A DNA stretch of 64,000 nucleotides from an uncultured Lacinutrix sp. (GCF_947500325.1 NZ_CANMRQ010000002.1:124001-188000); one strand, 5' to 3'; shown: positions 54,721 through 64,000, counted from the stretch's first letter. Numbers and translations are program-made. The notes: generated by a model from the sequence alone, not told the origin.

Positions 54721-55596
54721 TTATTTTTTGTTTTTTTCAATAAAACCAATAATACTTTTAGCAATATTGCGTCCTGTAGCACTTTCAATGCCTTCTAATC
54801 CTGGTGTAGAATTCACTTCTAATAATAATGGACCTCTTGCAGATTGTAACATATCTACTCCGCAAACAGGAAGCTTTAAAGCTTTGGCTGCATTTATAGC
54901 TACCTTTAATTCTTCGTGACTTAATTTGATAATATTGGCACTGCCACCACGATGTAGGTTTGAACGAAATTCACCTTCTAAACCTTGTCTTTTCATAGCG
55001 CCAACGACTTGCCCATCCACTATAAGCGCACGTATATCTGCTCCTTTAGCTTCTTTTATAAATTCTTGTACAATAACTCTAGCTTGAAGGCCGTTAAAAG
55101 CTTCTAAAACAGATTCTGCAGCACTTTTAGTTTCTGCTAAAACAACACCTAAACCTTGGGTGCCTTCTAATAATTTTATAATGACTGGAGCACCACCAAC
55201 ATGTTGAATAACTTCTCTTGCATCTCTAGAATAATTTGTAAATACAGTTTTTGGCATTCCAATGCCTGCTTTGCTCAAGCGTTGTAAGCTTTTTAGTTTA
55301 TCGCGTGATCGTAAAATTGCATCAGAAGTAACGGTTGTGAAGACATTCATCATTTCAAATTGTCTAACTACAGCACAGCCATAAAAAGTTACAGAAGCAC
55401 CAATTCTAGGAATAATAGCTTCAACATAATCTAAATAACGATCTTGGTAATAAATAGTAGGTTTTTCCTTTTCAATAATGATATCACATTTCAAAGGATC
55501 AATAACTTCAATTTTGTGTCCTCTTTTTTCGCCTTCCTCAACCAAACGATCTGTTGAGTATAAGTTTGCGTTTCTGGAAAGAATAACTATGTTCAT
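54721..55596 (-). CDS. rimK: RimK-type alpha-L-glutamate ligase (ATP-grasp)
   Basis: This 291-residue ATP-grasp enzyme adds glutamates, classically to ribosomal protein S6. The ATP-binding parts are [18 protein letters not shown] and [16 protein letters not shown], and the metal ligands are in [10 protein letters not shown]. The usual third partner (retropepsin-like RimB) is not adjacent. It is the first gene of the run with the aspartoacylase-family protein and 5-formyl-THF cyclo-ligase. Confidence 0.94.
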   Translation of the reverse strand: MNIVILSRNANLYSTDRLVEEGEKRGHKIEVIDPLKCDIIIEKEKPTIYYQDRYLDYVEAIIPRIGASVTFYGCAVVRQFEMMNVFTTVTSDAILRSRDKLKSLQRLSKAGIGMPKTVFTNYSRDAREVIQHVGGAPVIIKLLEGTQGLGVVLAETKSAAESVLEAFNGLQARVIVQEFIKEAKGADIRALIVDGQVVGAMKRQGLEGEFRSNLHRGGSANIIKLSHEELKVAINAAKALKLPVCGVDMLQSARGPLLLEVNSTPGLEGIESATGRNIAKSIIGFIEKNKK

Positions 55597-55667
55597 TTGT
55601 GGTGTCTAGTTGTTTTTGCAATATAATAAATTAACCTAATGTATTTTTTCAATATTACTATTTAATA

Positions 55668-55675
55668 TACCTTTG
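55668..55675 (+). promoter_or_regulatory. uvrC -7 box (TACCTTTG)
   Basis: TACCTTTG fits TAnnTTTG exactly and is five bases from the uvrC ATG at 55681, like the recX, panD and biotin operon boxes. Confidence 0.55.
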
Positions 55676-55680
55676 AAGTA

Positions 55681-57483
55681 ATGAGTAAAACCGCTTTAGA
55701 GATACAACTAAAAACGCTACCAACATCTCCTGGTGTATACCAGTATTATGATGCCGAAGGGAATATTATTTATGTAGGTAAGGCAAAGAATTTAAAAAAA
55801 CGAGTAACATCGTATTTTACCAAAAACCATGAGAATGGTAAAACCAGAGTTTTAGTTAGAAAAATTGTAGATGTTAAGCATATTGTAGTTGAAACAGAGA
55901 AAGACGCCTTATTATTAGAAAATAATCTTATTAAAAAATATAAACCAAGATATAATGTCTTATTAAAAGATGATAAATCATACCCTTGGATTTGTGTGAA
56001 AAAAGAACGTTTTCCTAGAGTGTTTTCTACACGACGAGTGATTAAGGATGGAAGCGAATATTTTGGTCCTTATACTAGTATGAAGACAGTAAAAACCTTA
56101 CTGGATTTAATAAGAGGGTTATATTCTTTACGTAATTGTAACCATCAATTATCTCAAAAAAAAGTAGCAGAAGGTAAATTTAAAGTTTGTTTAGAGTATC
56201 ATTTAGGTAATTGTAAAGGCGCGTGTGAAGGGCTAGAAACAGAGCAAAGTTATCATGAAAATGTAAGAGCAATTAGGGAGATTTTAAAAGGAAATTTTAA
56301 AGAATCTCTAGGCCAGTTTAAACAGCAAATGAAAGATTTGGCAGAAGCTATGCATTTTGAAGAAGCTCAAAAAATAAAAGAAAAAATTGAGGTTTTAGAA
56401 AACTATCAAGCAAAGTCTACTATAATTAATCCTAAGATTAGTAACGTAGATGTCTTTTCTATTGTTAGTGATGAAAGCTATGGTTATATCAATTTTCTTC
56501 AAATTTCTTATGGCTCAATTATTAGGTCACATACATTAGAAATAAAAAAGAAACTTGAAGAAACAGATAAAGAATTACTAGAGCTAGCTATTATAGAAAT
56601 TAGGGCAAGGTTTAATTCAAACTCTAAAGAAATTTATGTGCCTTTTAAAGTAGATGTTGGCGATGATGTGAAAATTTCATTACCACAATTAGGAGATAAA
56701 AAGCATATTTTAGATTTATCTATTCGTAATGCAAAGTATTATAGGATGGAGCGATTTAAACAAGTGAAAATTACAGATCCAGATCGTCATGTGAAGCGAA
56801 TTATGGCTCAAATGCAAAAGGATTTAAGATTAAGCGAAGAGCCAAGACATATTGAATGTTTTGATAATTCTAATATTCAGGGTACTAATCCAGTGGCAGC
56901 TTGCGTTGTTTTTAAAAATGGAAAACCAAGTAAAAAAGAATATAGACACTTTAATATTAAAACAGTTATTGGGCCTGATGATTTTGCTTCTATGGAAGAG
57001 GTCGTGTATAGACGGTATAAACGATTATTAGAGGAAGAAAAGCCTTTGCCGCAACTTATAATTATAGATGGAGGTAAGGGACAATTGTCTTCTGCCTTAA
57101 AAAGTTTAGATGCTTTAGAATTACGAGGAAAAATTGCAATCATCGGAATTGCAAAACGTTTGGAAGAATTATTTTACCCAAATGATCCAATTCCATTATA
57201 TTTAGATAAAAAAAGCGAAACACTAAAAATTATTCAACAGTTAAGAAATGAGGCGCATCGATTTGGAATAGAACATCACAGAAATAAACGAAGCAAACAA
57301 GCGTTAAATACAGAAATGGAAACTATTCCTGGAATTGGTGAAAAAACTATTGTAGATTTATTAAAAGTATTTAAATCCGCAAAACGAATAGCCAATGCTA
57401 AATTAGATGAATTAGAGAATGTTGTTGGTGTTTCTAGAGCAGAAAAAATATATAGCTATTATCATAAAAACGAAACCGATTAA
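55681..57483 (+). CDS. uvrC: Excinuclease ABC subunit C
   Basis: This 600-residue nuclease makes both incisions in nucleotide excision repair. The GIY-YIG domain starts SPGVYQYYDAEGNIIYVGKAKNL (residues ~15-37). A UvrB-binding UVR motif (~205-240), the RNase H-like C-terminal nuclease (FDNSNIQGTNPVAACVVF, IIDGGKGQL) and a helix-hairpin-helix end (IPGIGEKTIVDLL) are present. The gene is followed without gap by the patatin gene. Confidence 0.97.
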   Translation: MSKTALEIQLKTLPTSPGVYQYYDAEGNIIYVGKAKNLKKRVTSYFTKNHENGKTRVLVRKIVDVKHIVVETEKDALLLENNLIKKYKPRYNVLLKDDKSYPWICVKKERFPRVFSTRRVIKDGSEYFGPYTSMKTVKTLLDLIRGLYSLRNCNHQLSQKKVAEGKFKVCLEYHLGNCKGACEGLETEQSYHENVRAIREILKGNFKESLGQFKQQMKDLAEAMHFEEAQKIKEKIEVLENYQAKSTIINPKISNVDVFSIVSDESYGYINFLQISYGSIIRSHTLEIKKKLEETDKELLELAIIEIRARFNSNSKEIYVPFKVDVGDDVKISLPQLGDKKHILDLSIRNAKYYRMERFKQVKITDPDRHVKRIMAQMQKDLRLSEEPRHIECFDNSNIQGTNPVAACVVFKNGKPSKKEYRHFNIKTVIGPDDFASMEEVVYRRYKRLLEEEKPLPQLIIIDGGKGQLSSALKSLDALELRGKIAIIGIAKRLEELFYPNDPIPLYLDKKSETLKIIQQLRNEAHRFGIEHHRNKRSKQALNTEMETIPGIGEKTIVDLLKVFKSAKRIANAKLDELENVVGVSRAEKIYSYYHKNETD

Positions 57484-59733
57484 ATGAGATTATTTATAAT
57501 CGTAATTTTACTATTATTAACTATAAATATTAATGTTTATGGTCAAGAAATAAAAAAGAAAGAGCCTAGGGTTGGCTTAGTATTAAGTGGTGGTGGAGCA
57601 AAGGGATTAGCTCATGTTGGGGTATTAAAAGTAATAGATAGTTTAGGGATTAGGGTAGACTATATTGCAGGAACAAGTATGGGTGCTATTGTAGGTTCTT
57701 TATATGCTTCAGGGTATTCTGGTAAAGAACTAGATTCAATTTTTAGAGTTGTAGATTTTGATAAAATTCTTAACGATGATATTCCAAGAGCGGCAAAAAC
57801 ATTTTATGAAAGAGAGAATAGTGAAAAATACGCTGTAATACTTCCGTTTAATAATTTTGAAGTTAAATTGCCTTCAGCATTATCTCGAGGGCAAAACACT
57901 TTTAACTTGTTGTCTAAATTAACCATGCATGTTAATGAAGTAGAAGATTTTAGTAAACTTCCTATTCCGTTTTTCTGTATAGCTACAGATATTGAACATG
58001 GTCAGCCTGTACTATTAGATAAAGGAAACTTAGCACAAGCAGTAAAAGCTAGTGGCGCATTTCCTTCTTTATTTCAACCGGTTTTAATAGATGATCAATT
58101 ATTAATAGATGGTGGAGTTACAAATAATTATCCTTTAGATGAGCTTAAAGCAAAGGGAATGGATATTATTATAGGAGTAGATGTGCAAGATGGATTATCT
58201 AATAGATTGGACTTGTCTTCAGCTCCAGAAATTTTATTTCAAATTAATAATTTTCGTACTATAAATGACATGAAAATTAAAGCTCCAAAAACAGATATTT
58301 ATATTAAGCCGGATATTACAAAATTTAATGTCGTTTCTTTTGATTATGCTAAAGAAATTGTTGAGAATGGAGTAATAGCTGCTAAATTAAAAACATATGA
58401 ATTACAAGAATTGGCAAAAAGACAAATTTTAAAAAAACCTAAATTTAAAAGCCATGAAGTTCCAGATAGTTTACAAATACTCGATATAAATATAAAAGGA
58501 CTAAATAATTATACTAGGTCTTATGTTATAGGGAAATTAAAGTTAAGACCAGGTCAAAAAATAAGTTATAATAAGTTTATTAGTGGGACAAATAATTTAG
58601 TTGCAACCAATAACTTTGATAGTTTTACATATAAGTTACAGCCAGCAACTAAAGAAGGAGTTAGAGGTTATAATATTAATGCTGAAGTTAGAGAAACAAA
58701 AAAGACAACATCATTAAAATTTGGTTTGCATTACGATGGTTTATATAAAAGCGCGTTATTAGCTAATATTACAAAAAAACAATTCCTATTTAAAAGTGAT
58801 ATTATGTCTCTAGATTTAATAGCAGGAGATAATGTAAGATATAATTTTGAATACTATGTAGATAAAGGAATTTATTGGAGTTACGGTTTAAAGTCAAGAT
58901 ATAATGAATTTGAAACAGATGTGGCAGCTTCAATATTATTATCACCAGAACAATTGGAGAGTGCAGGAGTAAATAAATTAGGTGTTAAAGTATCAGATTT
59001 AACTAATAAAGTATTTGTGCAAACACAATATAAAAATGATTTGTCATTAATATTTGGATTAGAACATAAACGCTATAAAATTACTACTGAAACAGTGTTG
59101 TCTTCTAGTGATCAAAATAAAACAATATTTGATAAAAGTGATTATTTAAGTGCTTACGGGAATTTAAAATATGATTCATTTGATAATAAACACTACCCTA
59201 AAGAGGGATTTTATTTTAATAGTGATTTTCATCTTTATTTATACTCTTCAGACTTTAATAACAATTTTAAAGAATTTTCGGTGATACAGGCAGAATTAGG
59301 ATATGCCTATAGTTTTTCATCAAAATTTAGTAGTAATATTTTATTAGAAGCTGGAACTTCAATTAATGAAAGAGACGATATGCCTTTCAATTTTGTCTTA
59401 GGAGGTTATGGAAATAACTTTATTAATAACTTTAAATCTTTTTATGGTTTAGATTACTTATCTGTGTCTTCAAATAGTTTCTTAAAAGCGACAATAAATT
59501 TAGATTTTGAGCTTTTTAAAAAGCAACATATTTTGGCTTCTGCAAATTATGCAAATGCGAAAAATAATTTATTTAGTTCAGAAGATATAGATTGGTTTTC
59601 ATTACCAGATTATTCTGGTTATGCATTAGGTTATGGGGTAGAAACTTTTTTTGGCCCTGTGGAGGCAAGATACTCTTACTCTCCAGAATCTAAACAAAGC
59701 TATTGGTTCTTTAATCTTGGGTTTTGGTTTTAG
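57484..59733 (+). CDS. Patatin-like phospholipase with BamA-type beta-barrel (PlpD-like, type Vd)
   Basis: This 749-residue protein has a signal peptide (1-20), then a patatin domain (~30-300): oxyanion loop SGGGAKG at 35-41, nucleophile S65 in GTSMG and aspartate in LIDGGVTNN. A POTRA-like segment (~325-400, DINIKGLNNYTRSYVIGKLKL) leads into a ~330-residue beta-barrel ending in a C-terminal W-F strand. This is the architecture of type Vd autotransporter lipases. Its ATG follows the uvrC stop directly. Confidence 0.92.
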   Translation: MRLFIIVILLLLTININVYGQEIKKKEPRVGLVLSGGGAKGLAHVGVLKVIDSLGIRVDYIAGTSMGAIVGSLYASGYSGKELDSIFRVVDFDKILNDDIPRAAKTFYERENSEKYAVILPFNNFEVKLPSALSRGQNTFNLLSKLTMHVNEVEDFSKLPIPFFCIATDIEHGQPVLLDKGNLAQAVKASGAFPSLFQPVLIDDQLLIDGGVTNNYPLDELKAKGMDIIIGVDVQDGLSNRLDLSSAPEILFQINNFRTINDMKIKAPKTDIYIKPDITKFNVVSFDYAKEIVENGVIAAKLKTYELQELAKRQILKKPKFKSHEVPDSLQILDINIKGLNNYTRSYVIGKLKLRPGQKISYNKFISGTNNLVATNNFDSFTYKLQPATKEGVRGYNINAEVRETKKTTSLKFGLHYDGLYKSALLANITKKQFLFKSDIMSLDLIAGDNVRYNFEYYVDKGIYWSYGLKSRYNEFETDVAASILLSPEQLESAGVNKLGVKVSDLTNKVFVQTQYKNDLSLIFGLEHKRYKITTETVLSSSDQNKTIFDKSDYLSAYGNLKYDSFDNKHYPKEGFYFNSDFHLYLYSSDFNNNFKEFSVIQAELGYAYSFSSKFSSNILLEAGTSINERDDMPFNFVLGGYGNNFINNFKSFYGLDYLSVSSNSFLKATINLDFELFKKQHILASANYANAKNNLFSSEDIDWFSLPDYSGYALGYGVETFFGPVEARYSYSPESKQSYWFFNLGFWF

Positions 59734-59766
59734 CAGAAACTTTATTAAAAGAATTAATATATTGAC

Positions 59767-60795
59767 TTACAGTTTGTAACTCAGTTTTAACATTGCAATT
59801 CTAGGGAGAATAAAAGTTCTGCTATCACTAACTAAAAAAGAATTAAAAGAGTTTTTCTGTTTAAATCTCACATTAAATAAATTAGTAGCATTTATCTCAA
59901 AACCCCAAGGGCTATCTTCTTTTTGATAGAATAAAGAGGTGTTAGCCGTATCAAAAGTATTATTGATGTTTTGGTTTTTATTATTGTAATTATCAAAAGT
60001 ATAATCAGCTTTAAAGATAAAATCCTTTAAGAAATCATATTCTAAATTAATTTCTAAACGATCATTTTCAAATTTATTGATTGTGTTTTGAGTCTTGTAA
60101 TTATTAAAATCTTTAGTGTAGTTTATTTCAATATTTGGTAAATTTTTAAACAAGGTTTCTAAACCAATAGTGGAAGTTATAGATTTTGAAATATTAAGGT
60201 TTACGTCATCATTTAATAACTGAAAGTAATCATTATAAGTGAATCTACTACTTAGTTTATAACGTATTTTATTAATTTTTTTTGTTAGTCTACTACTAAT
60301 GCTAAAGTTTTGTTCTGGCTGGTCAAAACCTATAGGTGTGTTAAACGATTTTATACCATTAAGTTCTGTAGTAGTTTTAATTGTTTCTATACGTTTATTA
60401 TAACTAGTGTTAATATTAAAATTTATACCTCTAAATAAACTAAACTTATAGTAGCCTAAAGAGGCTGTGTGATATAATTGGTTCTCTAATTGATTATTGC
60501 CTCTATAAACACTATTAAAACTAGAGAGCACAAAATTATTTGCCAATTGATTAGCGCCAGAAAAACGTGCATTTAATCGATATCTAAAATTTAGTTTCTC
60601 ACTATTATTAAACTCAATCTTAGTGGTGAATTGTGGAAGAATTAAAGTTTTAGAAAACGTTTCGGCGTTATTAAATTGTTGTGTACGCCACAAATATCCA
60701 TGATAAAACAATGCAGGTTTAAAGCTAGTAATACCAATTTGAAACTTATACTCTAAACCTAAAAAATGTAAAGTAAAGATAAATAAGTATTTCAT
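59767..60795 (-). pseudogene. 5'-truncated TonB-dependent-receptor-like outer-membrane barrel
   Basis: The frame encodes 342 residues that look like the C-terminal half of an outer-membrane beta-barrel receptor (LEYKFQIGITSFKPALFYHGY, FEINATNLFN, final strand LKLSYKL). It lacks the carboxypeptidase-like and plug domains and most of the barrel, since full-length relatives run to about 900 residues. The first residues (MKYLFIFTLHFL) are not a normal signal peptide and blend into a barrel strand. Upstream, 40 bases separate it from a divergent lipoprotein gene. It is probably the remains of a larger gene; a functional small form cannot be excluded. Confidence 0.6.
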
Positions 60796-60822
60796 AAAGT
60801 TATTTTATTAAATTAGCGTAAC

Positions 60823-60830
60823 TATATTTA
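60823..60830 (+). promoter_or_regulatory. Candidate -7 box (TATATTTA) before the small lipoprotein
   Basis: TATATTTA differs from TAnnTTTG at one base and lies four bases from the ATG at 60835. Confidence 0.3.
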
Positions 60831-60834
60831 AACT

Positions 60835-61191
60835 ATGCGAATTTTCATATTTTTTTCTTTTTTTTTAATACTCAATTGTGATAAAAGCGTAAAGAATAAT
60901 TTCCCAGAAGGAGTGTGGTTTCATGCTTATGAATTAAGTTCAGAAGATTTACCAAATGGAGCTTTAATATATAGAAGTACAACTTATTTTGAAATGCCTC
61001 CTGCGAGATATAGGCATTTCTTTAAATTTATAAATGATAAAAGCTGTGAAACTATTGAGTTAGCAGTAAATGATAGGCATAAAACCATAGTTGTTCCGTG
61101 TAACATAAGTAAAAATGTATTACAATTAAATAGTATATATTATAAAATATTGAGTCATACTAAAAAAGAAATAATTCTATTAAAAAAGTAG
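60835..61191 (+). CDS. Small lipoprotein of unknown function
   Basis: This 118-residue protein has a lipoprotein signal ending LILNC (C15). The mature part has a beta pattern (VWFHAYELSSEDLPNGALIYRS, RYRHFFKFIND) and two further cysteines (SCETI, VPCNI) that might form a disulfide. No family is recognised. It is divergent from the truncated barrel gene. Confidence 0.6.
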   Translation: MRIFIFFSFFLILNCDKSVKNNFPEGVWFHAYELSSEDLPNGALIYRSTTYFEMPPARYRHFFKFINDKSCETIELAVNDRHKTIVVPCNISKNVLQLNSIYYKILSHTKKEIILLKK

Positions 61192-61249
61192 AGTCATAAC
61201 TTTTTTCGGAATTATTAATAAAAGTTTCATAGATAGTGCAAATAGTTTT

Positions 61250-61263
61250 TGGTTTTAAAACCA
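61250..61263. promoter_or_regulatory. 14-bp palindrome in the hmgA upstream region
   Basis: TGGTTTTAAAACCA is a perfect palindrome 59 bases after the small lipoprotein gene and about 155 bases before hmgA. It could be an operator or a weak terminator. Confidence 0.3.
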
Positions 61264-61302
61264 TTTCTGTAACTGCAAAAAAATCACGATATTTGTATTG
61301 TA

Positions 61303-61368
61303 ATGAAATATTATTGGCAAGACATATTAACCTTCTTAAAATTTCTTATTAAAAGAAATCCTGAATGA
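61303..61368 (+). other. 21-codon ORF rich in aromatic codons upstream of hmgA
   Basis: A short frame from ATG 61303 to TGA 61368 lies 50 bases before hmgA. Five of its 21 residues are aromatic (two Tyr, one Trp, two Phe), starting MKYYWQDI. A possible ATTTCTT/AAGAAAT stem lies in its second half. It could be a leader peptide, but chance is not excluded. Confidence 0.3.
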
Positions 61369-61418
61369 TTCTAAATAATTGATAGTTAATCTATTGTGTA
61401 ATTATAAAATGAATTATT

Positions 61419-62579
61419 ATGCCATTATATCATAAATTAGGAAATATTCCACCCAAAAGACACACTCAATTTAGAAAAAAAGATGGGTCTTTATATTACG
61501 AGCAATTATTTGGAACCATTGGTTTTGATGGTATGAGTACAAACTCGTATCATGAACAACGACCAACGCAAGTAAAACAAATTAAAAAACAATATAGTGT
61601 TGCTCCAAAAATTGCAAAGAAAAATCATATACAGTCTTATCGTTTTAGAGGCTTTCAAGTAAAACCAGAAAATGATTATTTAGAAAGCAGAAAGGCCGTT
61701 TTAACAAATACAGATTGTACTATTATTTTAGCAGCGCCAAAACAATCTACTAAAGATTATTTTTATAAAAACAGTGATGCAGATGAGTTAATCTTTGTCC
61801 ACAAGGGCTCGGGGAAACTAAGAACGCATTTAGGTAACCTTGATTTTAAATATGGTGACTATTTATTAATTCCTCGTGGAATTATATATAAAATAGATTT
61901 TGATACTGAAGATAATCGACTTTTTATAGTCGAATCTAGAAGACCAATTTATACGCCAAAACGTTATCGCAATTGGTTTGGCCAATTATTAGAGCATTCT
62001 CCATTTTGTGAGCGTGATATTCGCAGACCATACGAATTAGAGACAAATAATGAGTCTGGTGAGTTTTTAATGAAAATAAAAAAACAAGATGAAATCTTTG
62101 ACATGGTCTATGCCTCACACCCTTTTGATGTTGTAGGTTATGATGGATATAACTATCCTTATGCATTTTCAATCCATGATTTCGAACCTATAACAGGTAG
62201 AGTTCATCAACCACCACCAGTACATCAAACTTTTGAAACTGATGCTTTTGTAGTTTGTAGTTTTGTACCTCGTTTATACGATTATCATCCGCAAAGTATT
62301 CCAGCTCCTTATAATCATAGTAATATAGATAGTGATGAGGTTTTGTACTATGTTGATGGCGATTTTATGAGTAGAAATGATATTGATCAAGGTCATATTT
62401 CATTGCATCCAGCAGGCATTCCACATGGACCACATCCTGGAGCTACAGAGAGAAGTATTGGTCACACAGAAACTGAAGAATTGGCTGTTATGGTGGATAC
62501 TTTTAAGCCGCTAATGGTAACTGAAGAAGCTATGAAAATTGCTGATGAAGATTACTATAAATCATGGTTAGAGCATTAA
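61419..62579 (+). CDS. hmgA: Homogentisate 1,2-dioxygenase
   Basis: This 386-residue cupin-type Fe(II) enzyme opens the homogentisate ring in tyrosine catabolism. The N-terminal PLYHKLGNIPPKRHTQFR is family-specific. The metal region includes YDYHPQSIPAPYNHSNIDSDE and HPAGIPHGPHPG with the histidine and glutamate ligands. Length fits the bacterial form. It precedes hpd by about 90 bases and the two form a catabolic pair. Confidence 0.95.
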   Translation: MPLYHKLGNIPPKRHTQFRKKDGSLYYEQLFGTIGFDGMSTNSYHEQRPTQVKQIKKQYSVAPKIAKKNHIQSYRFRGFQVKPENDYLESRKAVLTNTDCTIILAAPKQSTKDYFYKNSDADELIFVHKGSGKLRTHLGNLDFKYGDYLLIPRGIIYKIDFDTEDNRLFIVESRRPIYTPKRYRNWFGQLLEHSPFCERDIRRPYELETNNESGEFLMKIKKQDEIFDMVYASHPFDVVGYDGYNYPYAFSIHDFEPITGRVHQPPPVHQTFETDAFVVCSFVPRLYDYHPQSIPAPYNHSNIDSDEVLYYVDGDFMSRNDIDQGHISLHPAGIPHGPHPGATERSIGHTETEELAVMVDTFKPLMVTEEAMKIADEDYYKSWLEH

Positions 62580-62672
62580 CCTAAAATATATTATTTCTGA
62601 TAGAAACAGGAATCCATTTAATTATTAAAAATCGTATTCCAAATAGACATGGAATATCAAAATATATTACTC

Positions 62673-63836
62673 ATGAGTAAAAAAGAAGTAAAATCAGTAA
62701 ACTACGGTTTAGAAAAAATATTTGAAGAGGCACAAGATTTTTTGCCATTATTAGGAACAGATTATGTAGAATTTTATGTAGGTAATGCAAAACAATCTGC
62801 ACACTTTTATAAAACAGCATTTGGTTTTCAGTCTTATGCCTATAGAGGATTAGAAACAGGATCTAAAGATTCTGTTAGTTATGTTTTAAAACAAGATAAA
62901 ATACGTTTGGTTTTAACAACCCCGTTAAATAGCCAATCTAAAATAAACGATCATATAGTAAAACATGGAGATGGAGTTAAGGTTGTTGCTTTATGGGTTG
63001 ATGATGCAAGAAAATCATATGAGGAAACCACTAAACGAGGTGCTAAATCCTATATGGAACCAGTTGTTGAAAAGGATGAGTTTGGTGAAGTTGTAAGAGC
63101 TGGAATATATACTTATGGAGAAACAGTACATATGTTTGTTGAGCGTAAGAACTATAATGGGGCATTTATGCCAGGCTTTGTAGAATGGAAAAGTGACTAT
63201 AATCCAGAGCCAGTAGGCTTAAAATATATCGATCACATGGTTGGAAATGTTGGTTGGGGTCAAATGAATACATGGGTTAAATGGTACGAAGATGTTATGG
63301 GCTTTGTTAACTTTTTATCTTTTGACGATAAGCAAATCCATACTGAATATTCAGCGCTAATGAGTAAAGTGATGAGTAATGGTAATGGACGTATAAAATT
63401 CCCAATTAATGAGCCAGCAAAAGCTGCCAAAAAATCTCAAATAGAAGAGTATTTGGATTTTTACGAAGATTCTGGAGTACAACATATTGCTGTTGCAACA
63501 GATGATATCATTAAAACTGTAGCACAGTTAAAAGCTAGAGGTGTTGAGTTTTTGCCGCCGCCGCCGCAGGCATATTATGATGATATACCTAGACGATTAG
63601 GAGTGCATATGGATATGATGAAAGAAGATATTAAAGAGCTTCAAAAACTATCTATTTTAGTAGATGCAGATGAAGAAGGCTATTTACTTCAAATTTTCAC
63701 TAAACCTGTAGAAGATAGACCAACATTATTTTTTGAAATTATTCAAAGAATGGGAGCTCAAGGTTTTGGAGCAGGGAATTTTAAAGCATTGTTTGAGTCT
63801 ATTGAAAGAGAACAGGCAAAAAGAGGTACTTTGTAA
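62673..63836 (+). CDS. hpd: 4-hydroxyphenylpyruvate dioxygenase
   Basis: Taking the ATG at 62673 gives 387 residues starting MSKKEVKSVNYGLEKIF, the form usual in this group; an in-frame ATG at 62649 would add eight residues. The enzyme converts 4-hydroxyphenylpyruvate to homogentisate, the substrate of hmgA next door. The iron ligands are histidines in YIDHMVGNV and VQHIAVATDDI and the glutamate in LFFEIIQRMG. A C-terminal GFGAGNFKALFESIE helix is conserved. Confidence 0.96.
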   Translation: MSKKEVKSVNYGLEKIFEEAQDFLPLLGTDYVEFYVGNAKQSAHFYKTAFGFQSYAYRGLETGSKDSVSYVLKQDKIRLVLTTPLNSQSKINDHIVKHGDGVKVVALWVDDARKSYEETTKRGAKSYMEPVVEKDEFGEVVRAGIYTYGETVHMFVERKNYNGAFMPGFVEWKSDYNPEPVGLKYIDHMVGNVGWGQMNTWVKWYEDVMGFVNFLSFDDKQIHTEYSALMSKVMSNGNGRIKFPINEPAKAAKKSQIEEYLDFYEDSGVQHIAVATDDIIKTVAQLKARGVEFLPPPPQAYYDDIPRRLGVHMDMMKEDIKELQKLSILVDADEEGYLLQIFTKPVEDRPTLFFEIIQRMGAQGFGAGNFKALFESIEREQAKRGTL

Positions 63837-63856
63837 ATCTTAAGTTAAATAATCAC

Positions 63857-63895
63857 TAAAAACACTACGAATAAGCTTTGTGGTGTTTTTTTGTT
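63857..63895 (+). terminator. Terminator after hpd
   Basis: AAAAACACTAC pairs with GTGGTGTTTTT (one G-U pair), with an 11-base loop, and is followed by a T-rich run. It ends the hmgA-hpd transcript. Confidence 0.7.
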
Positions 63896-63980
63896 TTATA
63901 TTTTTGGAATAGTAATTGTAATCTACTAGATAGAACAATAAATATTCAGCTTAAAAGTTGTTTATAACAACACATTGACT

Positions 63981-64000
63981 ATGAAAAAATTTACATTTAT
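63981..64000 (+). CDS. Start of a further gene, cut by the window edge
   Basis: An ATG at 63981 opens MKKFTF, which looks like the beginning of a signal peptide. A short inverted repeat (GTTGT...ACAAC, 63957-63971) stands just upstream. Too little is visible to name it. Confidence 0.35.

Overview
The window is an AT-rich chromosomal segment from a member of the Bacteroidota, almost certainly a (probably marine) Flavobacteriaceae species. The evidence is the type IX secretion (T9SS) sorting tails, a TonB-dependent receptor with a carboxypeptidase-like N-terminus, DUF4270 and DUF5916 proteins, an atpDC pair away from the other ATP synthase genes, a long type-II-like isoleucyl-tRNA synthetase, and TAnnTTTG -7 promoter boxes in place of sigma70 -10 boxes. 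No rRNA, tRNA, CRISPR array, insertion sequence or prophage was seen. Genus cannot be fixed from this sequence alone.

Layout. 1-8800: three paralogous large secreted proteins on the minus strand (the first cut by the window edge), interrupted by recX; a decayed second copy of the recX 5' end at 8649-8740 shows that a [secreted gene + recX] block was tandemly duplicated. 8797-12779: small beta-rich secreted protein, JmjC/cupin-like protein, bioB, a small membrane protein and an alpha/beta hydrolase lipoprotein. 13026-14438: M43-like secreted metalloprotease. 14479-20303: ketoacyl synthase, a 44-residue membrane peptide, a Coa1-like protein, then the biotin operon (membrane protein, bioF, DUF2007, bioD, bioA). 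20435-22219: two DUF2975 membrane proteins, their YozG-like HTH regulator and a GNAT protein, with a paired operator around the promoter. 22254-23947: umuC-umuD. 23979-29519: M61 peptidase, membrane AraC regulator, lumazine-binding-like protein, DUF5916 outer-membrane protein. 29569-32157: unknown secreted protein, atpC, atpD. 32326-36593: SGNH lipoprotein and TonB receptor. 36787-41097: glmS, DUF4270 lipoprotein and a half-length glycogen-synthase-like protein.

41297-46451: panC, panD, UPF0104 membrane protein, esterase-fold protein lacking its nucleophile, radA, and an orphan Tdi1/DUF1851 immunity-type gene. 46527-51150: ileS, a zinc-less DksA-like protein, lspA. 51197-53080: PAS histidine kinase and a receiver-only response regulator, with 21-bp direct repeats upstream. 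53174-55596: 5-formyl-THF cyclo-ligase, aspartoacylase-family protein, rimK. 55681-59733: uvrC and a patatin/BamA-type outer-membrane phospholipase. 59767-61191: a 5'-truncated outer-membrane barrel and a small lipoprotein. 61419-63836: homogentisate dioxygenase and 4-hydroxyphenylpyruvate dioxygenase (tyrosine catabolism), preceded by a tiny ORF rich in aromatic codons. A new gene begins at 63981.

Most of the gene content is ordinary flavobacterial core. The less ordinary signals are regulatory or evolutionary. They are the recX remnant, -7 boxes only 4-5 nt from the ATG (suggesting leaderless mRNAs, notably for the repair genes recX and uvrC), helically phased TCGA boxes and 21-bp repeats, the DUF2975/HTH operator pair, and several enzymes of familiar fold that lack the residues needed for the usual chemistry. 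I did not find a clearly new multi-gene defence or mobile system.
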